Position numbers and translations under genes: made by a program
Shown: one piece after another, positions 17,118 through 26,396 of the stretch
Numbering within the stretch: the stretch's first letter is position 1
Layout of the letters: every line of letters begins with the position of its first letter
Notes under the pieces: model-generated
Databases searched by the model: none
What the model saw: the letters and a program-made list of their open reading frames with translations, nothing else
Told to the model about the DNA's origin: nothing
From: Planctomycetaceae bacterium
GTDB lineage: Bacteria; Planctomycetota; Planctomycetia; Gemmatales; Gemmataceae
DNA length: 64,000 bases
Direction of reading: 5' to 3'
Assembly: GCA_013823135.1 (NCBI GenBank)
Contig: PNLP01000002.1
Coordinates: 1 to 64,000, forward strand

Positions 17118-18872
17118 ATGCGGTGGACGGCTCTCCCCTTCCTCGCTCTCGCGCTGCTGCCCTCGGCCGCGTTCACAGCCGAGAGGCCCAACGTCATCGT
17201 CGTGATGACCGACGACCAGGGTCTGGGCGACTTCTCCTACACCGGCAACCCGGTGCTGAAGACCCCGAACTTCGACGCCTTCGCGAAGGATGCGGTTCGG
17301 CTAACGGACTTTCACGTCTGCCCGATGTGCAGCCCGACCCGCGGGCAGCTCCTCACCGGGCTGGCGGCGTTGCGGAACGGTTCAACGTCGGTGACCGCCG
17401 GCCGGACGTTCCTGCGGCCGGGCATCCCGACGATGGCCGACGTGTTCGCGAAGGCCGGGTACAAGACCGGGCTATTCGGGAAGTGGCACCTTGGCGATCA
17501 CTACCCGCACCGGCCCATGGACAAGGGATTTCAGGAAGCCATCTATCACCTGGGTTGGGGCCAACTCCATTCCACGCCCGAGTTCGACTGGCCGCTGATC
17601 GACGGTCGATACTTTCACAACGGCACCGAAAAACGCTACAAGGGCCACTGCACCGACGTGTGGTTCGATGCCGCGATGGGGTGGATGAAGGAGCGGAAGG
17701 ACAAGAACGAGCCGTTCTTCGTGTACCTCCCGACGAACGCGCCGCACGCCCCACACATTGATCTGGAAGAGTACATCAAGCCTTACATCGGCAAGGGGCC
17801 GGCCGCGTTCTTCGGGATGATCGCCCACCTCGACAAGCGGTTCGGCGACCTGGAGAAGTTCCTCGCGGATGAGAAACTCCGCGACAACACCATCGTGATC
17901 TTCATGACGGACAACGGCGGCACGGCCGGCGTCGCCACGTTCAACGCGGGCCTGCGTGCCGGGAAGACGACGTACTACGACGGCGGCCACCGCGTTCCGT
18001 GCTGGATTCAGTGGCCCAGTGGCAAGCTCGGTCAGCCTCGCGACATCAACACCCCGACGCAGAATACCGACTTGCTTCCGACGCTCTGCGATCTGTGCGG
18101 CCTCACGCAACCGAAGGGGGAAGCGGCCGACGAACCGTACCGCGGCGTGAGCCTCGCCGGGTTGCTTCGCGGCACGCAGAAGGAACTACCGGACCGCAAA
18201 CTCGTGGTGCAGTACGGGCAGATTCCCAAGAAGTTCGAGTCGTGCATCATCTGGGGCAAATGGCGGCTCGTGAAGGGCGAGGAACTTTACGACATCGAGG
18301 CCGATCGTGACCAGAAGGTAAACCTAATCGACAAACATGCCGACGTGGTGAAGGCGATGCGCGACTACTACGAGGGCTGGTGGAAGGGGCTGGAACCGAT
18401 CCTGGACGACTTCGTACCCATGAGCATCGGCGCGAAGCAGCAGCCGGTGGTGGAACTGACGAGCGGCGACTGGGAGGGAATCTACGCCGACAACACCGGG
18501 TTCGTGCGCGACGCGGTCGGCGGCCCGAACGGCGGTCACTGGCACATTCTGGTCGAGGAACCCGGCGAGTACGAGTTCACCCTGCGCCGCTGGCCAGAGC
18601 AGACGAAAGCGGCGCTGGGGGACAAGTACGAACCGAGCGAGAAGTCGCCTTCCAACAAGGCGAAGCAAGTGACGCGAGGCTTCCCCACGATCGCGACCGC
18701 GAGCATCGACATTGCCGGGGTGAAGGCAGCGGCCAAGGCAGACCCGAAGGCGACGGGTGCAGTCATCACCGCGAAACTACCCGCCGGGAAGACGAAGCTG
18801 AAAGCGTGGTTCACCGACGCCGACGGCAAAGACCTGTGCGGCGCGTTCTTCGTGACCGTGCGCAAGAAGTGA
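17118..18872 (+). CDS. secreted type I sulfatase with C-terminal extension
   Basis: A 584-residue arylsulfatase-family protein with a signal peptide cleaved near AFTA. Metal ligands lie in MTDDQG (30-35) and the formylglycine motif is CSPTR with Cys71. Substrate-pocket segments FGKWHLGDHYP and FMTDNGG are present. The last 140 residues are a beta-rich extension (EYEFTLRRWP...KLKAWFTD) of the kind seen in other planctomycete sulfatases. The ATG at 17118 follows AAGGAG with 8-nt spacing; the GTG at 17109 overlaps this site and is rejected. It probably hydrolyses sulfate esters of polysaccharides in the periplasm. Substrate unknown. Confidence 0.93.
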   Translation: MRWTALPFLALALLPSAAFTAERPNVIVVMTDDQGLGDFSYTGNPVLKTPNFDAFAKDAVRLTDFHVCPMCSPTRGQLLTGLAALRNGSTSVTAGRTFLRPGIPTMADVFAKAGYKTGLFGKWHLGDHYPHRPMDKGFQEAIYHLGWGQLHSTPEFDWPLIDGRYFHNGTEKRYKGHCTDVWFDAAMGWMKERKDKNEPFFVYLPTNAPHAPHIDLEEYIKPYIGKGPAAFFGMIAHLDKRFGDLEKFLADEKLRDNTIVIFMTDNGGTAGVATFNAGLRAGKTTYYDGGHRVPCWIQWPSGKLGQPRDINTPTQNTDLLPTLCDLCGLTQPKGEAADEPYRGVSLAGLLRGTQKELPDRKLVVQYGQIPKKFESCIIWGKWRLVKGEELYDIEADRDQKVNLIDKHADVVKAMRDYYEGWWKGLEPILDDFVPMSIGAKQQPVVELTSGDWEGIYADNTGFVRDAVGGPNGGHWHILVEEPGEYEFTLRRWPEQTKAALGDKYEPSEKSPSNKAKQVTRGFPTIATASIDIAGVKAAAKADPKATGAVITAKLPAGKTKLKAWFTDADGKDLCGAFFVTVRKK

Positions 18873-18914
18873 GAAATTGGCCGGGCTCTCCAAGCGTTCA
18901 AAAATGAGGGTGAG

Positions 18915-19252
18915 TTGGCGAGCCGGGAGCATAAGCGACCGGAGGTTTCATCTTGGCTCAACCGAGTCTTGCTGGATCGAAGCAATGGCACGCGGATGAA
19001 GAGGATGAAACGCGGATGAAGAGGATCAGAGAAGAGTATTAACCACAGAGTCACAGAGAGCACAGAGAGGAAACTCAACACCGAGAATGCAGGGTTTGAA
19101 CACAAAATCTTCTCTCGGCTTTTTGTCTTGTCTCTGTGCTCTCTGTGACTCTGTGGTTAATCCTGATTTTGTCTGATCTTCTTCATCCGCGTTTGATCTG
19201 CGAGATCCGCGTGCCATTGCTTCGATCTCCTTCCTCCGGTCACTTGCTCTTG
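18915..19252. repeat. composite palindrome, about 340 bp
   Basis: A chain of modules mirrored about a centre. The outer left module is TTGGCGAGCCGGGAGC...GCGACCGGA, then GATCGAAGCAATGGCACGCG, then GGATGAAGAGGAT, then AACCACAGAGTCACAGAG (19041). On the right the same modules return in reverse order: CTCTGTGGTT (to 19158), CTTCTTCATCCGCG, CGCGTGCCATTGCTTCGATC and TCCGGTCACTTGC. It occupies almost the whole gap between the second and third sulfatase genes. The same architecture recurs at 34244-34628. Confidence 0.75.
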
Positions 19253-19303
19253 GCCGCGAGAAGTAGGTCCAGAACGATTCCTTCCAATCAACAAGGGAAC
19301 ACA

Positions 19304-21001
19304 ATGAACCGCAGGATACTGCTGGCGTTGGTCGCGTTCGTGGCGCTCGCCCCGGTTGCTCGCGCCGCCGACAAGCCGAACGTGATCGTGATTCTTTCCG
19401 ACGACATGGGCTTCTCCGACCTCGGCTGTTACGGCGGCGAGATCAGCACACCCAACCTCGACGCCCTCGCGGGGAGTGGGTTGCGGTTCGCGCAGTTCTA
19501 CAACACCGCTCGCTGTTGCCCGACACGGGCGAGCTTGCTCACCGGCCTGTACCCGCATCAGGCCGGCGTGGGGCACATGATGGAAGACAAGGGGAAGGAC
19601 CACCCCGGCTACCGCGGCAACCTGAACGACTCGTGCCGCACCATCCCCGAGGTCCTCAAGCCCGCCGGGTATCGCAACTACGCCGTGGGGAAGTGGCACG
19701 TCACCCGGTTCGCGGGGAAGGACGGCCCCAAGGATAACTGGCCGATCGCCCGCGGGTTCGACCGCTACTACGGCACCATCCACGGCGCGGGGAGCTTCTT
19801 CGACCCGTCGTCTTTGGTCCGCGACGACACCATGATCTCACCGTTCGCCGATCCTGAGTACAAACCCGCGACGTACTACTACACCGATGCCATTTCCGAC
19901 CACGCGACGCGGTTTGTCGGCGAGCACGCCAAGGACCACGCCGGAAAGCCATTCTTCATGTATGTCGCGTACACCGCCGCCCACTGGCCGATGCACGCGC
20001 TTCCCGAGGACATCGCGGCAAACAAGGGAAAGTACGACGCGGGATATGAGCCCGCCCGCAAGGCCCGGTTCGAGAAGGCCGCGAAGCTGGGGCTGATCGA
20101 CCCCAAGCAACCAATGGCCCCGCAAGCGGAGAACTGGGACAAGGTGCCCGACAAGAAATGGGAAGCCGCGGGAATGGAGGTGTATGCCGCGATGGTGTCC
20201 CGCATGGACCAGGGGATCGGCAAGCTGGTCGCGGAGTTGAAGCGAACCGGGCAGTTCGAGAACACGCTGATTCTGTTCCTTCAGGACAACGGCGGATGCG
20301 CGGAACTGACGGGCCGCTCTGGGAACAAGGAGCACCCGAACATCGAGCGACCCGAGAAGCCGACGTTCCCCGCGATGAAGCCCGAAGACTTCGCCACGGC
20401 GGGCAGCACGCCAGCACAGACGCGAGACGGCTTCCCCGTGCGAATGGGGAACAAGGTGATGCCCGGCCCTGCGGACACCTACATCGCTTACGGCCGGGGT
20501 TGGGCGAACGTGTCGAACACGCCCTTCCGCGAATACAAGCACTGGGTTCACGAGGGCGGCATCAGCACGCCGTTGATCGCCCACTGGCCGAAGGGGATCG
20601 CGGCGAAGGGCGAGTTGCGGCAGCAACCCGGCCACCTCATCGACATCGCCGCGACATGCGTGGAACTGGCCGGTGCCGAGTATCCGAAGGCGATCGGCGA
20701 GCGAGCCATCGCGCCGCTGGAAGGGAAGAGCCTGCTGGCAGCGTTCGCAGGCAAACCGCTCGACCGCGACCTGTTCTGGGAGCACGAGGGGAACCGTGCG
20801 GTTCGCGTGGGCGACTGGAAGCTGGTGAGCAAGCACGGCAGCCCGTGGGAACTGTACGCCATTTCCCGCGACCGCGTTGAAGCGACCGACCTCGCGGCCA
20901 AGCACCCGGACGTGGTCAAGGAACTCGCCGCGAAGTACGACGCCTGGGCCAAGCGAGCCCGCGTCGAGCCGTGGCCCGTGAACGCGCCAAAGAAGAAGTG
21001 A
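19304..21001 (+). CDS. secreted type I sulfatase
   Basis: A 565-residue exported sulfatase. The signal peptide ends near VARA; SDDMG (32-36) supplies metal ligands, and CCPTR provides the formylglycine Cys71. Further family segments are VGKWHVTRF and LFLQDNGGCAEL, and the C-terminal part has a family-typical LIAHWPKGIAAKGELR. It resembles arylsulfatase A/choline-sulfatase-like planctomycete enzymes. The ATG at 19304 follows AAGGGA. It is third in a row of same-strand sulfatases, but the composite palindrome upstream suggests separate transcription. Confidence 0.93.
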   Translation: MNRRILLALVAFVALAPVARAADKPNVIVILSDDMGFSDLGCYGGEISTPNLDALAGSGLRFAQFYNTARCCPTRASLLTGLYPHQAGVGHMMEDKGKDHPGYRGNLNDSCRTIPEVLKPAGYRNYAVGKWHVTRFAGKDGPKDNWPIARGFDRYYGTIHGAGSFFDPSSLVRDDTMISPFADPEYKPATYYYTDAISDHATRFVGEHAKDHAGKPFFMYVAYTAAHWPMHALPEDIAANKGKYDAGYEPARKARFEKAAKLGLIDPKQPMAPQAENWDKVPDKKWEAAGMEVYAAMVSRMDQGIGKLVAELKRTGQFENTLILFLQDNGGCAELTGRSGNKEHPNIERPEKPTFPAMKPEDFATAGSTPAQTRDGFPVRMGNKVMPGPADTYIAYGRGWANVSNTPFREYKHWVHEGGISTPLIAHWPKGIAAKGELRQQPGHLIDIAATCVELAGAEYPKAIGERAIAPLEGKSLLAAFAGKPLDRDLFWEHEGNRAVRVGDWKLVSKHGSPWELYAISRDRVEATDLAAKHPDVVKELAAKYDAWAKRARVEPWPVNAPKKK

Positions 21002-21187
21002 CTGGTTCCGATGCAGCCCAGGCGAATCGCAAACCATTTCTGGGCAGCTTCTTGCGTCGCGTCCAACTCGCGGGAAAAACTTTTCGGGAGATTTTTCGGA
21101 GAACTGGGTGAGTGCTTCGTTTCCCTGTGCAACGGCGGCTGAGTGGCCGCCAAACACCACAACGAAAACGAAAACGGAGCCAACGCC

Positions 21188-21736
21188 ATGTTCACGACCC
21201 GCACCCTGACCGCCGCCCTGTTCGCACTGACCCTGATCGCCGGCTCGGCCACAGCCCAGACCCGCCCGGCGACCGTGAAGGCTCCCGTGAGCCCCGTGCA
21301 ACTTCCGAAGCCCAAGGTGAATCTGAACCCCGCACTGACCAACCCTGGGGCTGCTCTCCAGATTCCCGAATCGGTGAAGGCCAAGCTGAACGCTCCTGAC
21401 CTCGTCCTGACGGAACTCAAGGTTGGGGCGGGCAACGCGGTGTTCATCACCGTGACGAACAGCGGCCGGTCGGCGACCACGCGAACGGTGCGGTTGAAGG
21501 TTGTCTCGTCCGGGAATGGTAACCTCGACAATCCGTCCCGCAGCCAGACGTTCGAGGTTCCTCCGATGGCCGTCGGCGAGGTGAAGGTCTTCCAGACGAC
21601 TCAGCCGCTCGTTCAATCGGCCCGCGACGACGCGAACAGCACAGGGGTGATCTTGATCGCCGCGAACGTGGATCAGTCCAACGTGGTTGATGAACTGAGC
21701 GAAGCGAACAACGTGAAGGTGATCTCGACGAAGTAA
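21188..21736 (+). CDS. secreted CARDB-domain protein
   Basis: A 182-residue protein with a signal peptide (RTLTAALFALTLIAGSATAQ) and one CARDB-like immunoglobulin-fold domain (about 60-180). The pattern PDLVLTELKVG...NAVFITVTNSG...NVVDELSEANN is typical of CARDB cell-adhesion-related domains. The ATG follows GGAG. Probably an extracellular or periplasmic binding module; partner unknown. Confidence 0.8.
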   Translation: MFTTRTLTAALFALTLIAGSATAQTRPATVKAPVSPVQLPKPKVNLNPALTNPGAALQIPESVKAKLNAPDLVLTELKVGAGNAVFITVTNSGRSATTRTVRLKVVSSGNGNLDNPSRSQTFEVPPMAVGEVKVFQTTQPLVQSARDDANSTGVILIAANVDQSNVVDELSEANNVKVISTK

Positions 21737-21757
21737 CGCGAACCCCAACCACGAAGC

Positions 21758-21783
21758 GAGCCCCGCGACCTGTCGCGGGGCTC
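21758..21783. terminator. bidirectional terminator hairpin
   Basis: GAGCCCCGCGA pairs with TCGCGGGGCTC across a 4-nt loop, followed by CTTCGTT. It lies between convergent genes ending at 21736 and 21814. Confidence 0.75.
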
Positions 21784-21813
21784 CTTCGTTGGCACTCAAC
21801 GCTTCGGATTGCT

Positions 21814-23865
21814 TCACTCCGCGACGGTGGTCTCGAACTCCAGCGCCGCAAGAGTGTCGTTCAGCTTTGTCCTCGCGGTGTCGCGGTCGAGTTGGTGCTG
21901 CTTCTCCTCCTTCGCGATCACTTCGAGGCGGTCTTCCTGCTGGCTCAGCGTGCGAACGAACCGCTCACGCAGTTCCTTCTCGCTGGCACGCTCCCCGAGT
22001 GAGCCGAGGTTCTCGCGGATCCGCTTCTGCTCCGCGTGGATTTGCTTTCGTTCCCCATCGAGTGCAGTGAGTTGCCCCTCGAACTTCGCGATCTCGCTCC
22101 GAACCTGGAATGAGGCACGCAGCACCTTCTCCGTCTTCTTGTCGATGAAGCGACTCTCCACCCACGCTGCCAGCACGCCGTCCGTGATTCCCGCAAGGCC
22201 GAAACTCTGGCTCTGCGGTTGCTGCATCTTCACGACGAACTTCACCCCCTTGTTCGCGGGCAGCGTCAGCTTGAACCGCCAGTAGTTCTCCGTCACCTCG
22301 TGTGCTGCCGTGGTGTCGAACAGTTCCCAGTCGCCGCCCGGCCGCGGGTGGTCGAGGTACAGCGTCTGTTCCTTGTCGGACTTGCTCGTGAAGGTGTACG
22401 TCGTCTGGCTCGCCTGCCCGAAATAGGTGATGAGAGTCCCCTGCCGGATCACGACGCGGCTGACGTGCTGCTTGAAGCTCTTGAAGTTGTCGAGCACGCG
22501 CACGGCCAGTTCCACGGCATACCCGACGAGCCGCTTCTCGGTCGGCTTCAGCGTGTCGAGCATCGCCTCGCCGACGTAGCTCCCCTGCTCCAACACCGTG
22601 ACCGGGCCGCCTTCGAGCGTGAGCCCCGTGGTGTTCTCGAACTCGACGCAGCGCATCGGGTTCTCGGCCCGTGCCGTCTTCTGGTACAGCAACACCGAAC
22701 GCCCAGCGAACGGCTTCAGCACGATCGGCACGAGCGCCGACTGATTCCGCCGCACCGTCACGGGTTTCTCGATGCCGTACTCGAACAGGTCGCCGACTTG
22801 CCGCTCGCGTGTCTGAGCCTGCACGGACGATACAGCGGACTGCGGACCACCGCCACCGTACCCACCGCCCCTTGTGACTCGCTTTGTCATCCGCATTTGG
22901 GCAGGAGCCGCAGAGAGCGCAATTCCCCGCTGTCGTTCAAGCGGGTCGAAGTCGGTGGTTGTGTCCCCATCGGAATCGTCGAGAGCAAACATCTCCATCC
23001 CGGCTTCGGCCACTGGCGGCAGTACGCCGGTGGTTTCCTTCACTTCCACGACGGGGCGGCGGATGTATCGTGGCGTGTACAGGTCGTGGACGAACGACAC
23101 CGGCAACCCCGCAACAAGCGTGAGCGACACGTCGGTCCAGTCTTCGTCGGATGTGTTATCGACGACGGCCCAACCTTGAATTAGGGGTTGCCCTTCCAGC
23201 CCCGTTGCAGTGGGTGGACTTTGGGTTTCTTCGCCCAGCAGTATCCGGTATGTCGCCTTCCAGACCGGCGCTTCCAACACGTAACTCACGCGCACGGTTC
23301 GTTTCCCCTCGCCCTGCGCGAACAACGTGAACGCACGGGCGTCCTTTTTCTTCGAGGCGAGTTGCGTCTTCAAGTAGAAGTCGAGGTCGCGTTTGATGCC
23401 TTCATCAAGCAGCGTCAGTTCGAGGTCGAACAGGTCGAACGTGCGGACGTCGGCGGAATCGGTGAGCAGCGAGAGACGCACTTCCGTGGTGGTGCCGGCG
23501 TCGGTGTGCGTTTCGATGGTGTCGATGCCCAGGATCGCACCCTGCACGGCAGTGCCGCCGGTGGGTTTGACCGCGGCCCGTGCGCCCTTCAACTGCGGAA
23601 GCAACCCGACGAGGCTACCCGAATCCGGGATGCTGAGCGCGATTTCGGCGAGGAGTTGCTCGATGGGCGTGGTCGAATCGTAACTCACCGCGGAGACGGT
23701 GCCGCCGTCGAGATCGAGAACCGTGAGCGATTTCAGAACGTCGCTCACCTCCCGCTGCTTGAACGACAGCGACAGCGATTCATCGCCTTCGATGATGGTT
23801 TCACGCTCAAAATACCCGACGCCGTGCTTGTACAACACGACGCGGCGAATCGGTAATGTGGACAT
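21814..23865 (-). CDS. DUF4139 domain protein
   Basis: A 683-residue protein with the N-terminal pattern IRRVVLYKHGVGYFER seen in DUF4139 (mucoidy inhibitor A-like) proteins. Central segments VSYVLEAPVWKATYRILL and GWAVVDNTSDEDWTDVSLTLVAG are family hallmarks. The C-terminus (from about 580) is charged and predicted coiled coil. No signal peptide is evident. GGGAG lies 5 nt upstream of the chosen ATG; an ATG 12 nt earlier overlaps that site. The function of the family is not established. Confidence 0.85.
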   Translation of the reverse strand: MSTLPIRRVVLYKHGVGYFERETIIEGDESLSLSFKQREVSDVLKSLTVLDLDGGTVSAVSYDSTTPIEQLLAEIALSIPDSGSLVGLLPQLKGARAAVKPTGGTAVQGAILGIDTIETHTDAGTTTEVRLSLLTDSADVRTFDLFDLELTLLDEGIKRDLDFYLKTQLASKKKDARAFTLFAQGEGKRTVRVSYVLEAPVWKATYRILLGEETQSPPTATGLEGQPLIQGWAVVDNTSDEDWTDVSLTLVAGLPVSFVHDLYTPRYIRRPVVEVKETTGVLPPVAEAGMEMFALDDSDGDTTTDFDPLERQRGIALSAAPAQMRMTKRVTRGGGYGGGGPQSAVSSVQAQTRERQVGDLFEYGIEKPVTVRRNQSALVPIVLKPFAGRSVLLYQKTARAENPMRCVEFENTTGLTLEGGPVTVLEQGSYVGEAMLDTLKPTEKRLVGYAVELAVRVLDNFKSFKQHVSRVVIRQGTLITYFGQASQTTYTFTSKSDKEQTLYLDHPRPGGDWELFDTTAAHEVTENYWRFKLTLPANKGVKFVVKMQQPQSQSFGLAGITDGVLAAWVESRFIDKKTEKVLRASFQVRSEIAKFEGQLTALDGERKQIHAEQKRIRENLGSLGERASEKELRERFVRTLSQQEDRLEVIAKEEKQHQLDRDTARTKLNDTLAALEFETTVAE

Positions 23866-23880
23866 GTGAACTCCCAATCT

Positions 23881-23903
23881 CGGCCGCCCCGATGGGGCGG
23901 CCG
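23881..23903. repeat. short hairpin followed by GCTAAAC
   Basis: CGGCCGCCCC, a 3-nt loop and GGGGCGGCCG, followed by CTAAACG. The right flank matches the cap of the TTTAGC/GCTAAA elements, but the left cap is absent. Confidence 0.7.
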
Positions 23904-23927
23904 CTAAACGAGTTGTGAATTTTTCTG

Positions 23928-23933
23928 TATACT
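23928..23933 (+). promoter_or_regulatory. possible -10 box for glutamine synthetase
   Basis: TATACT is a close match to a -10 box about 75 nt before the glutamine synthetase start, but no good -35 is seen at the proper distance. Confidence 0.3.
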
Positions 23934-24006
23934 AATGTGACGCGCCACCTCTCCTCCGCGTTCGCGCTTGCCCTATTCCTGCCTCGCCGACCGAGGATTA
24001 GCCGTC

Positions 24007-25440
24007 GTGTCCAACCGCGAACCTACTCGCACTCCCCGCGAAGTATTGGCCTTCCTCCGCGAACGAGAAGTCAAAGCCATCGACTTCCGCTTCATGGACT
24101 TTCCTGGCCTCTGGAAGCACTTCACCGTTCCGGCCGAGGTGCTGGATGAACTCGTGTTCGAGGACGGCATCGGCTTCGACGGGTCGAGCATCCGCGGGTG
24201 GATGCCGATCAACGAATCCGACATGCTCCTCGTGCCGCAGCCGGACACGCTGTTCATCGATCCGTTTTGCAAAGACGTCACGCTGGCGATGATTTGCAAC
24301 ATTCAGGATCCACTGACGAAGGAAGATTACAGCAAAGACCCGCGAAACGTCGCACGCAAAGCCGTCAATTACATGAAGAGCACGGGCGTGGCCGACTCCG
24401 CCATGTTCGGCCCTTCGCTGGAATTCTTCGTGTTCGACGATGTGAAATTCGACCAGACCTCGCACTCCGCGTTCTACTACGTCGATAGCTGCGAGGGTGC
24501 GTGGAACACCGGTCGCGACGAGAAGCCGAATCTCGGCTACAAGGTGCCCAACAAGCAGGGCTACTTCCCGTGTGCTCCGACCGACGCGGTTCACGACCTT
24601 CGTTCCGAGATGATGCTCGCGATGATGGCGTGCGGCATGACTGTCGAAAGCCACCACCACCAGAAAGCCAGCGGCGGGCAGTGTGCCATCAACATTCGGT
24701 ACGACGAACTCGTTCCGATGGCCGACAACGTGCTGAAGTACAAGTACGTCGTGAAGAACGTCGCCCGCAAGAATGGCAAGACGGCCACGTTCATGCCGAA
24801 GCCGCTGTTCGAGGACTACGGCAGCGGGATGCACGTTCACGTTTCACTCTGGAAAAATGGCGCGAACCTGTTCGCTGGCAGCGACTACTCCGGGCTGTCC
24901 GAAACCGCCATGTACGCGCTCGGCGGGTTGCTGAAGCACGGTGCGGCGCTGTGCGCCATCACCAACCCAACCACGAACAGCTACAAGCGACTGGTGCCAG
25001 GCTACGAGGCGCCGGTGAACCTGGCGTACAGTCAGCGGAACCGCTCGGCCGCGGTTCGCATTCCCGTGTACTCGTCACGTGCGAAATCGAAGCGAATCGA
25101 GTACCGCGTGCCGGACGGCGCTGCGAACCCGTACCTGTCGTTCTCGGCGATGCTCATGGCGATGCTCGACGGCATCAGAAATAAAACGCACCCAGGGCCG
25201 CCGCTCGACAAGGACATTTACGACATGCCGCCGGAGGAGTTGAAGGACTTGCCGCGTGTGCCGCAAACGCTCGACGACGCACTGACCGCGCTGGAGAAGG
25301 ATCACGAATTCCTGTTGCAAGGGAGCGTGTTCACCGAGGACGTGATCGAAACGTGGATCGACTACAAGCGGAAGGAAGAGGTCGCTGCCGTGCGAGTCCG
25401 CCCACACCCCTACGAGTTCGCGCTGTACTTCGATATGTGA
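24007..25440 (+). CDS. glnA: type I glutamine synthetase
   Basis: A 477-residue GSI enzyme making glutamine from glutamate, ammonia and ATP in the cytoplasm. Family landmarks are VKAIDFRFMDFPGLWKHFT, the latch-like GFDGSSIRGW, SLEFFVF, HHHQKASGGQ (binding site), SGMHVHVSLWKNG, ITNPTTNSYKRLVPGYEAP and NRSAAVRIP. The Tyr of IYDMPPEE is at the position adenylylated in GSI-beta enzymes. The GTG at 24007 gives the normal family N-terminus; a TTG at 23968 is open but lacks support. No nitrogen-regulatory gene is adjacent. Confidence 0.96.
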   Translation: MSNREPTRTPREVLAFLREREVKAIDFRFMDFPGLWKHFTVPAEVLDELVFEDGIGFDGSSIRGWMPINESDMLLVPQPDTLFIDPFCKDVTLAMICNIQDPLTKEDYSKDPRNVARKAVNYMKSTGVADSAMFGPSLEFFVFDDVKFDQTSHSAFYYVDSCEGAWNTGRDEKPNLGYKVPNKQGYFPCAPTDAVHDLRSEMMLAMMACGMTVESHHHQKASGGQCAINIRYDELVPMADNVLKYKYVVKNVARKNGKTATFMPKPLFEDYGSGMHVHVSLWKNGANLFAGSDYSGLSETAMYALGGLLKHGAALCAITNPTTNSYKRLVPGYEAPVNLAYSQRNRSAAVRIPVYSSRAKSKRIEYRVPDGAANPYLSFSAMLMAMLDGIRNKTHPGPPLDKDIYDMPPEELKDLPRVPQTLDDALTALEKDHEFLLQGSVFTEDVIETWIDYKRKEEVAAVRVRPHPYEFALYFDM

Positions 25441-25448
25441 TCGACGAG

Positions 25449-25877
25449 TTACGCACCCCGTGGCCTGGGCCACGGGATGAAGTACACATCGAACTCAAAT
25501 GGCTTGATCTGGAAGTGCCGATGCACTTCCATGAATCCGAGCAACGCGATTCCCTTCCCTGCCGACGACACGACCCAGGTTGATGAAACCTCCAGTCCCG
25601 AACCGCCACTCGTCGTTCTTGGAAATTGAAACCGAACATCGACGATGCGACACCGACCACCACCGGTTACTCCGGTCAAGCGGAGTTCACGGCCACCAGA
25701 TGGTAATCCGAGCGCGGTTGCCACATCCTCACTTACCGTCGTGATCTCACATCCGGTATCGAACACGAACTCCTGGTCCATCTCACCGTGTCGCCCGAAG
25801 ACGATTAACGGTACGTCCACGCGAAGGCACTGTAGCCCGGCACGGGAGTATTGCTGGATTGGGCACAAGAATGACAT
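25449..25877 (-). CDS. retropepsin-like aspartyl protease family protein
   Basis: A 142-residue protein with FDTGCEITTVSEDVATALGL, containing the DTG catalytic triad of single-domain aspartyl proteases, and a later hydrophobic LLGF segment that matches the family's second motif. No signal peptide. It starts 14 nt after the stop of the small upstream gene on the same strand, so the two probably form an operon. Active only as a dimer if it follows the family; substrate unknown. Confidence 0.75.
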   Translation of the reverse strand: MSFLCPIQQYSRAGLQCLRVDVPLIVFGRHGEMDQEFVFDTGCEITTVSEDVATALGLPSGGRELRLTGVTGGGRCRIVDVRFQFPRTTSGGSGLEVSSTWVVSSAGKGIALLGFMEVHRHFQIKPFEFDVYFIPWPRPRGA

Positions 25878-25891
25878 GCGTCACCGAGGGA

Positions 25892-26212
25892 TTACCACAG
25901 TTCGCCACCGCCAATGAAAAGCGGCCCGTTCGGATCAGGGACGTGCGTTCTCTGCATCTGATTCCGTACCCCAGGTTCGAGAGCCTTGAGCAACCGATTG
26001 AACTCCTCCAAGTCCGGCGTGTTCGCCACAACCACGCGGTCGAGTTCATCCCCGATCCAGTTGTCGATGTAGGCGACGTATTGACCAGGGTGCTTGTCTT
26101 GCAATGCGCGATCAGCCGCCCAGCGCGCCATTCCCTTTGCCCGCGTCGTTGGCGGGCAGAGCCGCATGGCTTCCTTCAACTCTTCGGAGTCTTCGAGTAG
26201 TCGGGGGTCCAT
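25892..26212 (-). CDS. small protein, possibly DUF5678-like
   Basis: A 106-residue protein starting MDPRLLEDSEELKEAMRL after a GAGGGTG ribosome site. The middle (HPGQYVAYIDNWIGDELDRVVVANTPDLEEFNRLL) resembles short DUF5678-type proteins that often sit beside retropepsin-like genes, which fits the next gene. Two upstream in-frame ATGs exist but have weaker sites. Function unknown. Confidence 0.65.
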   Translation of the reverse strand: MDPRLLEDSEELKEAMRLCPPTTRAKGMARWAADRALQDKHPGQYVAYIDNWIGDELDRVVVANTPDLEEFNRLLKALEPGVRNQMQRTHVPDPNGPLFIGGGELW

Positions 26213-26396
26213 TGCAAACACCCTCGTCGATTCGTTCCTGAGTCGCCTCATCCTCGATTCTACACCGCAGCCGGGACCACTGTTCGGCTCCGCGAAAAAA
26301 TCCACCCTTCGCTGTCTTCACCGAGAGCGGTTGCCGTTTTGATGAGTAGACCCGCTCGTTCATGAGTGGTCCCTCATTACTCTCCGGAGATATCTC

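Noticed and set aside
19838-21817. A 659-codon frame antisense to the third sulfatase
   Set aside because: Shadow of a gene with an intact formylglycine motif and signal peptide.
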